DNA of 64,000 nt. Source: Notospermus geniculatus (taxonomy: Eukaryota > Nemertea > Pilidiophora > Heteronemertea > Lineidae). Shown here piece after piece: positions 21,003-31,009 of the stretch (position 1 is its first letter; each line of letters begins with the position of its first letter). Location: assembly GCA_002633025.1 (NCBI GenBank), contig NMRB01000210.1, positions 1-64,000 on the forward strand, in the 5' to 3' direction. The notes under the pieces were generated by a model, which ran no database searches, had not been told where the DNA came from, and worked only from the letters and a program-made list of their open reading frames with translations. A program made the translations under genes and the position numbers.

Positions 21003-21119
21003 TGGTATAATGTTTTGCGTGAGAGTTGTGTCCTTATTTTGTTGTGCACTTCTCTTCACATTGCCCTCCGCTGCTGGACTTTCCACTTTTTCGTGTTGTA
21101 ACTTGGAGGGATGCCATCG
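21003..21119 (-). CDS. Unrecognised K/E-rich protein, exon b
   Basis: Exon of 39 codons, phase 0 at both ends, with acceptor TATATTTTGCAG and donor GTAAGT. Only one of the three frames is open; it begins RWHPSKLQHEKVESP and is polar and probably disordered. Because the length is a multiple of three, the exon could be skipped without breaking the frame. Joined to exons a and c it gives about 94 uninterrupted residues. Confidence 0.6.
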
Positions 21120-21316
21120 CTGCAAAATATAAAGAAGCCACATTAAGGAACAGTCAATGATCAATACCTGTGAGACCAGAACATTTCAAGTTCTTCATGA
21201 GAGCTCCAAAAAAGCTTCCAGTTACTTCAGAGATCAGAATAGGGCAAATCCTGGGAAACAAATATAGCAGCTTCACCCTCTTAAGAAACTGATATGACAT
21301 CCTCAAGAGAAGGTAA

Positions 21317-21570
21317 CAGGGCCGTTTAGATGACAGGCAAAAATCCACATGCGATCCGATCAAATCTGACTGTGGTTCAAAACTCTTGTGTGTAAACGCT
21401 ACCCAATGCGGTCCAATGTGGATTTAAAATAGTCCCGAACCCACATTGGATCGTATTGGACTACATACGACCACATTCAAATCTCGTCTAAACGCAAATG
21501 ATACCCAATGAGGGTCGATCGGATCCAATCTGAATATGTTTTTTTTTGGCTTGTCATCTAAACGGCCCTG
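21317..21570. mobile_element. hAT-like MITE (CAGGGCCGTTTAGATGACA ends)
   Basis: CAGGGCCGTTTAGATGACA and TGTCATCTAAACGGCCCTG, with extended imperfect inner arms. Confidence 0.82.
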
Positions 21571-21784
21571 TTTCTGTCACTTAATGCTGTTAATGTTCCA
21601 ATCCATGCCAGGACACTTTGTAGGAGACAGGGATGGAGTCATGAAGGAAATGAAATGAAGATGAAATGGCCAGGGCCATTGTGCTCACCTCTGTGACAGA
21701 GTATGAAGTGTGAGTAGCCTGGTGATACACTGAATGGTAAAGGATTAGTGCAGAAACATCGTAACATTTACTACCGATGAGATA

Positions 21785-22235
21785 TGGCGAAAGTCAATTT
21801 TTCAAGATGGCCGCCTGGCAGCCATGTTGAAGTCCAATTGAACCGAAATTTGGCATATAAGTAGGCGGTACCAAGACACATATTTAGGCACGGTTAAAGC
21901 ATCCATCATAGCTCCCACTATTTATGAGGTGTGGGTCGAAGTCCATTTTTCAAGATGGCTCCCTGGCGGCCATATTTGACATCGAATCTGACTGAAATTT
22001 ACCATATATTTATATGGTACCTAGATACATATTTTGACAACGTTAAAACATCCTACCTACTCCTATTTATAAAATGTGGGTCAAAGTCCATTTTTCAAGA
22101 TGGCTTCCTGGCGGCCATATTTGATGTCCGATCGGGTTGAAATTTGGTGCATTCGTGTAGGGTGCCTAGATATATCATCACACCAAATCACAACACTCTA
22201 TGTCAAATAGCAATGAAATGTGCCACCAAACAGTG
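21785..22235. repeat. Three tandem units of about 147 bases
   Basis: Each unit has AAGTC.ATTTTTCAAGATGGC followed by CTGGC(A/G)GCCAT(A/G)TT; units begin near 21791, 21939 and 22084. The array runs towards the N gap. Confidence 0.75.
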
Positions 22236-22352
22236 AATTTTGAACTTTGACCTCTGTGACCTTGAAAAGTAGGTCAAATCAAAAACCCAGGATTTATGTG
22301 ATGAAGTCTCATCAGAGGAACCCACCATAAAAGTTTCGTGGTTCTAGCTAAC

Positions 22353-22913
22353 NNNNNNNNNNNNNNNNNNNNNNNNNNNNNNNNNNNNNNNNNNNNNNNN
22401 NNNNNNNNNNNNNNNNNNNNNNNNNNNNNNNNNNNNNNNNNNNNNNNNNNNNNNNNNNNNNNNNNNNNNNNNNNNNNNNNNNNNNNNNNNNNNNNNNNNN
22501 NNNNNNNNNNNNNNNNNNNNNNNNNNNNNNNNNNNNNNNNNNNNNNNNNNNNNNNNNNNNNNNNNNNNNNNNNNNNNNNNNNNNNNNNNNNNNNNNNNNN
22601 NNNNNNNNNNNNNNNNNNNNNNNNNNNNNNNNNNNNNNNNNNNNNNNNNNNNNNNNNNNNNNNNNNNNNNNNNNNNNNNNNNNNNNNNNNNNNNNNNNNN
22701 NNNNNNNNNNNNNNNNNNNNNNNNNNNNNNNNNNNNNNNNNNNNNNNNNNNNNNNNNNNNNNNNNNNNNNNNNNNNNNNNNNNNNNNNNNNNNNNNNNNN
22801 NNNNNNNNNNNNNNNNNNNNNNNNNNNNNNNNNNNNNNNNNNNNNNNNNNNNNNNNNNNNNNNNNNNNNNNNNNNNNNNNNNNNNNNNNNNNNNNNNNNN
22901 NNNNNNNNNNNNN
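22353..22913. other. Assembly gap (561 N)
   Basis: Run of N following the three-copy tandem repeat at 21785-22235; more repeat copies may be missing. Confidence 1.
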
Positions 22914-23186
22914 AAAATCCTCCATTACACCATGAAAGCTGAAAAGCACAAGTTCCAATCCTCCTGAATCAACAGCAATGAGACCTTCCAGTCAACAGTA
23001 CGCTCTTGTTTGCTGGGGGGATCTTGTCACCAAAGCGATAGCTCTCTCAACTTCCACAGAGCATAAATGATAAACCCTTTGAAGTCAAATTAATGTCACT
23101 GGTTAGGTTTCTCTCTGAAAGCCCCTTTACTAGACAACAAACAAGCCCAGGTCACCTTTGAGTTGTGTATCAAGTCTTCCCTACAG

Positions 23187-23286
23187 GCCGGGTAACTATG
23201 GTGATGAGATGTACAACTTTGACTCGATGTTCCAAAGTGGCACCAGTGTCCAAGATGCAATGGGAATTTTTTTCAAAAGTAAATAA
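23187..23286 (+). CDS. Candidate exon, unrecognised, antisense to the K/E-rich gene
   Basis: A very good acceptor (CAAGTCTTCCCTACAG) opens a frame reading PGNYGDEMYNFDSMFQSG and ending GIFFKSK at a TAA (23284-23286). A GTAAAT inside AAAAGTAAAT could instead be a donor. It lies on the plus strand within an intron of the minus-strand K/E-rich gene, so either the two genes overlap in opposite directions or one model is wrong. Confidence 0.35.
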
Positions 23287-24207
23287 CAAACCCCAGCGGA
23301 GGAGGAGGCGCTGCAAAAAGACTTATTTCTTTTCGTAAGACCAACTGAAAGAAGTCGACCAAGAGATATAGTCTGAGCAAGAGACATACATTAGTTACGA
23401 GGATGAGAAGCCATTGATTCTCAACATCAGTTCAAGTAACTATCTTAGGCTAAGACTGAGTCAAGATTTGACAACATCAGACCTGCTCCAAGTAGACCAA
23501 GAATCAAGCAGGATTTAGTACAAACTTAGATCAAAGAAGGTAGAAGTAACCCATACTTCACTTGGATAAAGCTTCAAAGCAGTGATCAGGGAGTGCCGAG
23601 TGAAAAATGGACAAAGCTTTGGAGTTGTTTTGGATGTCATATAAGAAGGCCTGAAAAGTTTTAATGGAAACAAGCGGCATTGGCTTTGAAGTATCAAATC
23701 CAACCATATCCCCACTTCATTTGAAGTAGCTGAAGCTTTCTCTGTGACCAAGCTTGACATCTTACAGTGCTTAGGAAGAATTTGGATAAGTATTTTGTTC
23801 AAACGGTCATATAGGGCAAGATCATTTGGAGAAGATCACCAAGTTCCTTGAGTTTAGTAACTTACAAGCAATGATAATATGACTGAGAATGAATCCAAGA
23901 AATCTGCAGCCGAAGGGTTTTGAAGCATGAGAGGGATGGATTTCATCCAAGGAAGGATTAGGTGTCGCCACACGAGATAATTTTAGACTGCAACCTACCA
24001 GTCAAATGTCTGCTTTCCTCCAACAGGTGAATTTGACAAGTAGCGATTACATCTGAACAGAGTGAAGAAGAATGTCAAACATGATGGTAATACAGTATCA
24101 ATGTAGCCTTGAAGTAACAGCATATTGAGATCTGCAACTTATGCCTTGTTTGGATAATTATACATAGGTCTTTTACTGGGTTTAACCCTGTATATTCTGA
24201 AAGTCTA

Positions 24208-24665
24208 GGGCCCCTATTCTAGAAGCCGCCTTAACTACAAACAATAGCTAAAGGTAACCTTAGAGTTAAGGAAGCTTCTAGAATACGGCCCAAATGCCCC
24301 TATTCTAGAAGCCTCCTTAACTTTAAGCTTTTGTATTCCACCCTGCAAACAATACCTAAAGGTAACCTTAGAGTTAAGGAAGCTAGAATACGGCCCAAGG
24401 GCCCCTATTCTAGAAGCCTCCTCAACTCTAAGGTGTAGTTTAAGCTTTTATAATCTGCCCTGCAAACAATAGTTAAAGGTAAACCTGGGCCGTATGCACC
24501 AACGAAGATTATCTTGAACTCACGTTGAGCCACAGCTTTTCAATTGTTCAGGTTTGTCAGGGCATGATGTGACAATGGAAAAGTTGTGGCTCAACCTGAG
24601 TTCAAAGATAATCTTCGTTGGTGCATACAGCCCTGAGAGTTAAGGATGCTTCAGGAATACAGCCC
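24208..24665. mobile_element. Three consecutive short MITEs (GCCCCTATTCTAGAAGCC ends)
   Basis: Copies at 24208-24291, 24296-24396 and 24399-24665, each GGGCCCCTATTCTAGAAGC ... GAATACGGCCC. The third is split by another MITE. Confidence 0.8.
24485..24635. mobile_element. MITE nested in the third of the series
   Basis: CTGGGCCGTATGCACCAACG and CGTTGGTGCATACAGCCCTG ends with long perfect inner arms (GAAGATTATCTTGAACTCA). Confidence 0.85.
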
Positions 24666-24727
24666 TTGGTATACATTGATAAGGATATGCATTCAAATAC
24701 CATAAGTTGCAAATCTCAAACTCTCAC

Positions 24728-24764
24728 CTCTGAGAGGGGATGACTGGAATCCATCTGATATCCT
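24728..24764 (-). CDS. Unrecognised K/E-rich protein, exon a (probable start codon)
   Basis: This 37-base exon has an excellent acceptor (CCTTTCCACCTTTCCAG) and a GTGAGA donor. An ATG at 24754-24752 gives MDSSHPLSE and ends in phase 0, which matches the next exon. The ATG may be the true start or an internal methionine, because one base plus three open codons precede it. The exon is easily missed because it is very short. It lies about 1 kb from the CCAAT-rich region at 25670-25830, which could hold the promoter. Confidence 0.5.
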
Positions 24765-25054
24765 CTGGAAAGGTGGAAAGGAATCTCATCTTTAAAGATT
24801 CTTTGAGAATACTCCACTTCCCAAACAAAAGTTGGCCCAACCTCTGCATGTCAACCTAGTGAGCATCCAGCATCAAGAGGTACTCGATACAAGGGTACAT
24901 TTTTGAATCCTTTGTTTGAAATGCTGACTTTTTTAAAATTCTCACTACTAAATAATTCTCATTTCAAATAATAACGTGTTTTATCTGATATTCGATATTC
25001 AGCGTTGAAATCAATTCTTTTTGCCGAGTTTTCTCTGAAGTTGCTACAGTTTGA

Positions 25055-25372
25055 TGGACCTCCATTAAAAAAACTTCCATTAAAATCTCAGAACTTAGAT
25101 CTGAAACAAATCAGTTGGAAAAGACTCCAGACGAGATTGAGATCCTGAGCAAATTGACGCCGAGAAAAAATGCACGGATCGAACTTCTCAATCTATTTCT
25201 CAAGCGAGGGTGTAAAAAAATCCTTCATGAGCATCAAGGCATATTGATTCCATCAGCAGGAGGATGTCACATCACGAATTCGACGATCACTAAAGGGAGC
25301 CAGCGTACATTTCAGCGAAAAATGCGGCAGCGCGTTTTCCCGCCAGCAACACTCTGTTTGATGTGCGATTGA
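25055..25372 (+). CDS. Candidate exon or open frame, unrecognised
   Basis: A frame of about 105 codons without stops. Its middle looks coding: LEKTPDEIEILSKLTPRK followed by NARIELLNLFLKRG. A CAG at about 25090 would accept the phase left by the candidate exon at 23187, but this is not proof of linkage. The last third is less convincing. It could also be a decayed transposon reading frame. Confidence 0.28.
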   Translation, partial: WTSIKKTSIKISELRSETNQLEKTPDEIEILSKLTPRKNARIELLNLFLKRGCKKILHEHQGILIPSAGGCHITNSTITKGSQRTFQRKMRQRVFPPATLCLMCD

Positions 25373-25669
25373 TTAAGTGTGTCGGCAGTTGTAGGGTTGG
25401 ATCTGCAAAGATGGGTGCATTTCATGATTGTAGGGATGCAGAGCTCTGTGTTGACTCAGTGCGGATGATTTGACAAAAAGTTGAAACTGACAAGGTTGGT
25501 ATGAAAAAATATGGAAGACAAGGAGAGACGGACGCTGTGCCACAACCTAAAATCGTTCTGTTGGAGGCGCGTTTTACCCCATTCTGCATAATGCATCGTG
25601 TAGAAATCGGCTAACCTCTTCCTACACTCTGCAGCAAGCAGCCTGATTCCGTGTTCAACGCTTTGGGAT

Positions 25670-25830
25670 TTTCTCGTGCGCCCAATCAGAAGCCTCGTTT
25701 CTTCGTCGTTTACGGAAGAAAAAATATCGGTGATGTCATTTCACCAAATTTTGATTGGTCAACGTCATTACCGGGAACACGTCACGCACTGGATCGGTGG
25801 AAGCTTTGCCGTGATTGGTTGCTATTTTTG
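25670..25830. promoter_or_regulatory. Cluster of CCAAT boxes, candidate promoter of the K/E-rich gene
   Basis: CCAATC at about 25682 and GATTGG (reverse CCAAT) at about 25755 and 25815, with TGATGTCA/AACGTCAT CRE-like sequence between them. About 200 bases further right, AATGGCGGACATC resembles a YY1 site. Spaced CCAAT boxes are typical of NF-Y-driven animal promoters. The position suits the minus-strand gene starting at 24754. Inference only. Confidence 0.3.
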
Positions 25831-25899
25831 AGACTGGGGAAATCCGTTGAACACGGAATGTGGTTTGCTTGCGTGAAGGTCAAGGGAGGAGAAGCCGAG

Positions 25900-27440
25900 T
25901 CTTGACCTGAACTCAGTGAAGATGGTTTTACCGCGGCTTTGCATCATAGGACGATGTCAGCAATGCATTCTGCCCCCGGCTTTGCGTCTTGATGTCGACA
26001 CCAGCAATGGCGGACATCGTTGAAATTGCGTCCATGAATAGAGTGACCTGTTTTCAACAGGGAGCAAAGAAGCTGCTGCATTAGGATTTATGCATGGGAT
26101 AAAAGCCTATACAGACTTGTGCCTTTCACCATACATACAGCAGCAAATCCTGAAATTTTCTGCACTGCATCCATAGACGGCACATCTGAAAATCTGCAAT
26201 CAGGAAAGGTGCATGGTGGTCTGATCTCTGACCTGCCCAACAGAGTACTTGGTTATTCACGACGGCCCAAATTTTCTCTTCATCTTCCGTCATAATTCAG
26301 CATTATATCAACAGACACTTTGGTGTGATGTTACAATTTAATAAAGGACTATTCTACCCCTTAACTAACCTCGTTTCATCTTTTTTTCCACCAATAATAT
26401 CAATAGAGCAACAAATTAATGATGTCATCCTGGATGCTAAGCTGCCGTTCGCTATTTTTCGATACCAAAGCTATTAAATCATTTTTTATGTAAAACCAAT
26501 AAAAAAGAATGGATCATTTGAGATGATTGGTACTCGATTATCGGTCGCTCGAAGTAGCTATGAATCAAACACTCGATTTAGCGATTCTTCTATTGAGAGG
26601 TAATGGCGCCTGTTAAAGACTCGATCCATCAAGAGCAAAAAGCGCAGCAAAAGTTTGGTAAGATGATGTTAGAGTGATTTGAACTCGATGAACCTCATTT
26701 TTATTGCCACGGCAAGACAGATTAATCAATTTACCTTGTATGCCCTTCCCCCGCCACCATTCCAAAATAAACCGCCAACTTTCTCCTCATGTGTGGGGAA
26801 ATTCAATATGGCTGCCAGGGCGGCCATCTTGGACTCACCTAGGCAACAGTCCCAAAGTGTGCATGAGGGAGAAGCACCTTACTCATCCTGTTGAGGTCGA
26901 AAGGGACAAAAAGTTTGTGGACCAATTAAGGACCGTAAGGTATGTTTGCTCCCAATTGTCCCCTGCCCTCATGGCTGCCCAGGGGTGGCGTTACGCTCAT
27001 CAATAAGAGTAATATATTGACTTTCTCTAATCTATTTTTTTTAAGTGACAGGCACCTTATTCCCGTCAACAGAGGTCAGACCGTAATGACGAATGGAGGC
27101 CACCACTGCCAACATGATTCTGTCAACTTGTGCTATTTTTAGAAACCATGTGAAAGGCTACGTCATGATTCTGGATGAAACATGGTATTAGTGTCAATTT
27201 CAAGATGAATGGTTGTATTTTGTGGCGCAATTTGGTTCAGTTTGGACGGAAACATTCTTCTCGAGGAATGAGTCATTTAAGGATGTCAAGAATATTGCGA
27301 TTTATTCCAAGAAAAATGCTTGATTGGCTGTTCTGAATAGGAGATTGGATGACGATCTGTCACAGAAGAAACTGATGAGGTGCTTCGATAATTATGTCCT
27401 TGGGAAAAGCGCTTTACTTGTAAAAGGTCAAGCATCTCTC
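25900..27440. other. No confident gene or repeat
   Basis: AT-rich unique sequence; a GGCTGCCAGGGCGGCCATCTTGG palindrome near 26810 may be a MITE remnant. Confidence 0.4.
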
Positions 27441-27462
27441 GGAGCTGCACCTGTAGTGGGGG

Positions 27463-27650
27463 AGTGCAATGGCACAGTAGTTGAGCATCGGACTCAAGAC
27501 CGAGAAGTCATGGGTGCAATTCCCTGCCAAGTAGCCACTTTGTATTCTGTACTCTCAGCTGGCCTGAAAAGATCAAGTGATGCGCTGAATGAGCTGCTTC
27601 TTGAGTTCCTAGAAAGGTTTCTGGAGACTGGGTAATAATGTGAAGTGCTT
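27463..27650 (+). mobile_element. SINE-C (different tRNA head, SINE-B 3' domain)
   Basis: Head with TGGCACAGTAGTTGAGCATC (A box) and GGGTGCAATTCC (B box). Its 3' part GCGCTGAATGAGC...GAGTTCC...GAAAGGTTTCTGGA is the domain found in SINE-B. Confidence 0.75.
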
Positions 27651-27715
27651 TAATTGAAACTGTACATTATTACAGTGGAAAAATACTACCTAAAAACTTC
27701 ATATTATTATGATCT

Positions 27716-27721
27716 TTTATT
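27716..27721 (-). promoter_or_regulatory. Polyadenylation signal of the compact gene
   Basis: AATAAA on the minus strand (TTTATT as printed), eleven bases past the TAA of the compact gene. It supports a real 3' end at about 27690-27705. Confidence 0.5.
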
Positions 27722-27731
27722 GTGTGTATAT

Positions 27732-27925
27732 TTATACAGTGATGTACACAGATCGAAGGTTCTGTTTACGATGAAATACCAGGAAGACATCATCATCTCC
27801 AGGTAGAGCTAAAGAGAGTATCAACTCTGCCATAAACTTGATACTGTCATCTACAAAACAGCCATTTTCCTCCAAGCCATCCGGGTAACGATCGTTACAG
27901 ACCAGATAATGATGCAAGCAGGAAA
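27732..27925 (-). CDS. Unrecognised compact gene, probable last exon
   Basis: Open frame ending at a TAA (27734-27732) with a coding-like peptide: NDRYPDGLEENGCFVDDS, then a hydrophobic helix (FMAELILSLALPGDDD), ending NLRSVYITV. An AATAAA signal follows the stop within about 20 bases. The 5' border is uncertain: an AAGAAG acceptor would fit the phase of exon 2, and a CAG inside the exon (before TATCAAG) would also keep the frame. The hydrophobic C-terminus could in principle bind a class II PDZ domain, but that is speculation. Confidence 0.55.
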
Positions 27926-28021
27926 GCCTTCTTTTGCTTCCAAGGTTAATGGTCTCATCAAGGAATCAATCCAGGGAAGGCAACCGCACGTTTGTTACAA
28001 GTCTGGTGAAGGCAGACAATG

Positions 28022-28392
28022 GGGAACCCGCTCACCGACAGGTCGGCGCTGCGAGCGATTGTACCGAAACGACGTCATTGACGTCATTTTAGGTGTCATT
28101 GACGTCATGTTAGATGCTGACGTTGCGTCATGAAAAACTTGCCTGCACATTTTTCTGCAGGAAAAATGACACAAAAGACGTTGCTTTTATCGCCATCGTA
28201 TTTTAAGAAAAAAAGGAATGAGATTAAAAGAAAATTTCATCTGCTACAAGATGATGTAAGTTTTATTGTTGGGCGACCAACACAAATGGTTTATTTTCAC
28301 GCCAGAAATAAATGGAAATAACGTTAGAAAAACAGAGACTTCGGTACAAACGCTCGCAGCGCCACGTCGTGACGTTAGTGTGCGGGTTCCTC
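28022..28392. mobile_element. MITE in the last intron of the compact gene
   Basis: GGGAACCCGC...GGCGCTGCGAGCG.TTGTACCGAA inverted at the right end as TTCGGTACAAACGCTCGCAG...GCGGGTTCC. Confidence 0.8.
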
Positions 28393-28497
28393 ATTGACGG
28401 CAAGTGCCCTGAAGACAAGACGAGAGAAAGTTTCAAAACTTCAACACCACCTGGAAGCCGATTCTGGGCACTGATGGAAATTGGTGACATTCAGTAC

Positions 28498-28673
28498 GTA
28501 TAGAATCTATCCTTGAGCATGTAGAAGAGAGTGATGCCCACATTTCCTACAGGCACAATCAAAACGTTCTCTTTGTTCTGACTCAGGAGGAACAGACTCT
28601 GGGCAAAAAACTCGAGGGGGAAACAGGGACCCTTTTTGGTGTGAAGCCCGTACAAAAACAGCAATGCAGTGCA
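28498..28673 (-). CDS. Unrecognised compact gene, exon 2
   Basis: Fifty-eight codons plus two bases. The peptide starts CTALLFLYGLHTKKGP, continues EFFAQSLFLLSQNKENVLIV and ends near FYMLKDRFYT. It is strongly patterned and coding-like. The acceptor is the rare form CACGAG, fixed there by an in-frame stop just upstream, and the donor GTACTG is weak; both borders are therefore uncertain. If the donor is not used, the frame ends two codons later at a TGA. The downstream intron contains a 370-base MITE (28022-28392). Confidence 0.55.
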
Positions 28674-28777
28674 CTCGTGTTAGTCTCACCACGAAAGCGC
28701 ATTTACATGTAGGCCTAGGGCCTCATCTACAGCATAACTTGTTCAAAATCTGTCATGGAGATTACCCCCACTTATAC

Positions 28778-28870
28778 AAAGTCTGAGTGCCCATCTGGCT
28801 TATGAACATCAGGAAACACAGCTCCCACCAGAAGCGAGATATGGGCCTCGTCCAGGACGGTGGGCATCAT
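28778..28870 (-). CDS. Unrecognised compact gene, exon 1 with start codon
   Basis: Thirty-one codons from an ATG-ATG pair at 28870 to a GTATAAGT donor at 28777. The peptide begins MMPTVLDEAHISLLVGAVFP and ends DGHSDF. It ends in phase 0, matching the next exon across a 104-base intron. Codon choice and the absence of stops look like real coding sequence. I do not recognise the family; the product would be a small, mostly hydrophobic protein of roughly 150 residues. Confidence 0.6.
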
Positions 28871-29369
28871 TCCAAGTCATTGTCATTACCCTAAGCAACA
28901 AAGCGGCAAATAATTGGCGGACTCCGCGCATCACAATCGTCTATGTTTCCGTAAAGTGGGTTGATTCCACCGCCGCGATCTAATGAATACAAAACTTGTG
29001 ATTCATTACTTCCCCGTAGTCTTGGCAGCCTGCCTGCATTGATAATTTCCTTGTATCCCCTCCCAGGGTCGAACTGGCTCCCATCTAGTTAATATACAAT
29101 CGACGGCAAGAGGTTCACTGACCCACTGGCGGATGACGGCCATCATGCATGACGCGGAATACTGATGACGACGTTTTGTGCAGAAATTAATACAGTTGAG
29201 ACCAACTGGGGAAGAAAGCGGCCCCTCCGATTTTTCCTACGACGCTAAGAGGCCGTATCGGAACTTGTGATCAGTTAGAGCATGCTCGAGGAGACTTTAC
29301 TGCCGTTAGAGGCCGCCTGCTGTAGTCCTTGAACGTCACAAAATTTGACGTCACAAACGTAAGTCCTGG

Positions 29370-29505
29370 GCCCGGTTGCACAAAACTCACGATAGCGCTA
29401 ACTTTATGTTAGATGACGTAAAAATCCATTGTCTTTTTACGTCATTTAACATAAAGTTAGCGCTAACACCAAGTTCGCGCTAACATGAATTTTGTGCAAC
29501 CCAGC
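29370..29505. mobile_element. MITE with GGTTGCACAAAACTCA ends, twin 1
   Basis: GCCCGGTTGCACAAAACTCA ... TTTTGTGCAACCCAGC, flanked by CCTGG at 29365-29369 and 29506-29510. Confidence 0.82.
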
Positions 29506-29510
29506 CCTGG

Positions 29511-29663
29511 GCCCGGTTGTTCGAAACTCATGACACCGCTATCTTGATGTTAGCACTAACTTGATGTTAAATGACGTCAAAGAACAATGGATTTTTACGT
29601 CATCTAACATGAAGTTAGCGCTAACACCAAGATAGCGCTGTCGTGAGTTTCGAACAACCCAGC
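29511..29663. mobile_element. MITE with GGTTGTTCGAAACTCA ends, twin 2
   Basis: GCCCGGTTGTTCGAAACTCA ... CGAACAACCCAGC, sharing the middle CCTGG (29506-29510) and ending at a third CCTGG (29664-29668). Confidence 0.82.
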
Positions 29664-29924
29664 CCTGGCCTCCACGTTGTTATGGATGATGTTATGGCAT
29701 GCACTACTTCTCTGTGACATCAAATTTCGTGACGTTCTAGGACCGCTAACTGGTGGTGGCCTCTAACGGCAGAAGTAATAACTACATCCTATACAATCAT
29801 GTACATTGCAGTGCAGAGAGTAGTACAACGTCTTGTTTCTGTCAACTGGGTTCCTCATTGGGGGCAGTGATTGCTAGAAACCCTCTATCATCCGAAACTA
29901 GGAAAGTTGTTCACCTTTTCTTAA

Positions 29925-30128
29925 AGGAGCACGGTATTGCCGCTTTTTCTCGACAGACGGCGCCACCGCGCCACTCTCCAACCCAAGGGTCTGACTACGT
30001 CTCGGCGAATGACCCGATTTACTGCGTACATTTTGTAATGCATTTTTGTAGTTCGTCTTACTGCCGCTAGGTGGCTCCCTCTACGTCGGCAGTCAAATAA
30101 CGCATTTGAGATCCAATACCGTGCTCCT
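29925..30128. mobile_element. TTAA-flanked MITE family N, copy 1
   Basis: AGGAGCACGGTATTG ... CAATACCGTGCTCCT, with TTAA on both sides (29921-29924, 30129-30132), as in piggyBac-type insertion. Confidence 0.85.
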
Positions 30129-30577
30129 TTAATGAAGAAGCTGATGATAAATTGACATACTGCAGGCAACAACATACATGTATAAACATTGCCATCAAAA
30201 CTCGTAACAGTTTGTGTTCACGCTTCAATGAATGTTTTATATGATGGGGTGAATGGCCGATAGAAATTCAACGACCTAGTAATCACGATATCAGGACAGT
30301 TGTGATGACTTATTTATCAGATCATGAGGAAGATTGGACATTGGGGACTGGATCACTAAAACCAGATTTGTTGACAAATAATTTATAGTAGGTACACTCA
30401 TAAGTGCACATTTTGAACTTGGGCTCGTAGTACATAAATGGAAATCTCAGTGAGCCACGTCTGTAAGCTCAGAAGCTCTGTGTGCTACTTCTGAAAGTTT
30501 GATGACTACAGCATATCTCAGAGACACCATTTCCAATCACATAGGCATGAATTATACGTGTGCTGCAGAAAAGCAAT

Positions 30578-31005
30578 AAAAGAGCTATTGTTCATGAACA
30601 ACATAGGAATGTTGTTCAAGAACAACAGAAGAAAAGAAGAACTATTGTTCATGAACTAATAGAGGAATGCAAGAGCTATAGAAGATTAGAAGGGCTATTG
30701 TTCACGAACAATAGAGGAATACAAGAGCTATTGTTCATGAAGTATAGAGGAATACAAGGTAGAGCTATTGTTCATGAACTATAGAAGAATATAACTTATA
30801 AGAGCTCTTGTTCACGAACTATAGAATAATACAAGAGCTATTGTTCATGAACTATAGAGGAATACAAAAGCTATTGTTCACGAACTATAGAGGAATACAA
30901 GAGCTGTTGTTCATGAACTATAGAAGAATACAAGAGCTATTGTTCATGAACTATAGAAGAATATAAGAGCTATTGTTCATGAATGAAAGAGCAACAGAAG
31001 GGCTA
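30578..31005. repeat. Minisatellite of about 33-base units with a GTTCATGAAC palindrome
   Basis: About twelve units of AGAGCTATTGTTCATGAAC + TATAGAGGAATAC. Each contains the 10-base palindrome GTTCATGAAC or GTTCACGAAC. Confidence 0.92.
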
Positions 31006-31009
31006 TCAA

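Larger units (their letters stand above)
29290..29779. mobile_element. MITE family G, carrying a twin insertion
   Basis: Left arm TGCCGTTAGAGGCCGCC...AACGTCACAAAATTTGACGTC, right arm GACATCAAATTTCGTGACGTTC...GGCCTCTAACGGC; interrupted at 29370-29663. Confidence 0.82.

Noticed and set aside
22338-22967. Frames of about 200 codons across N
   Set aside because: Artefact of translating an assembly gap.
28886-28900. RFX X-box upstream of the compact gene (GTTGCTTAGGGTAAT)
   Set aside because: Only one half-site is close to consensus, and the spacing to the ATG leaves almost no 5' UTR.
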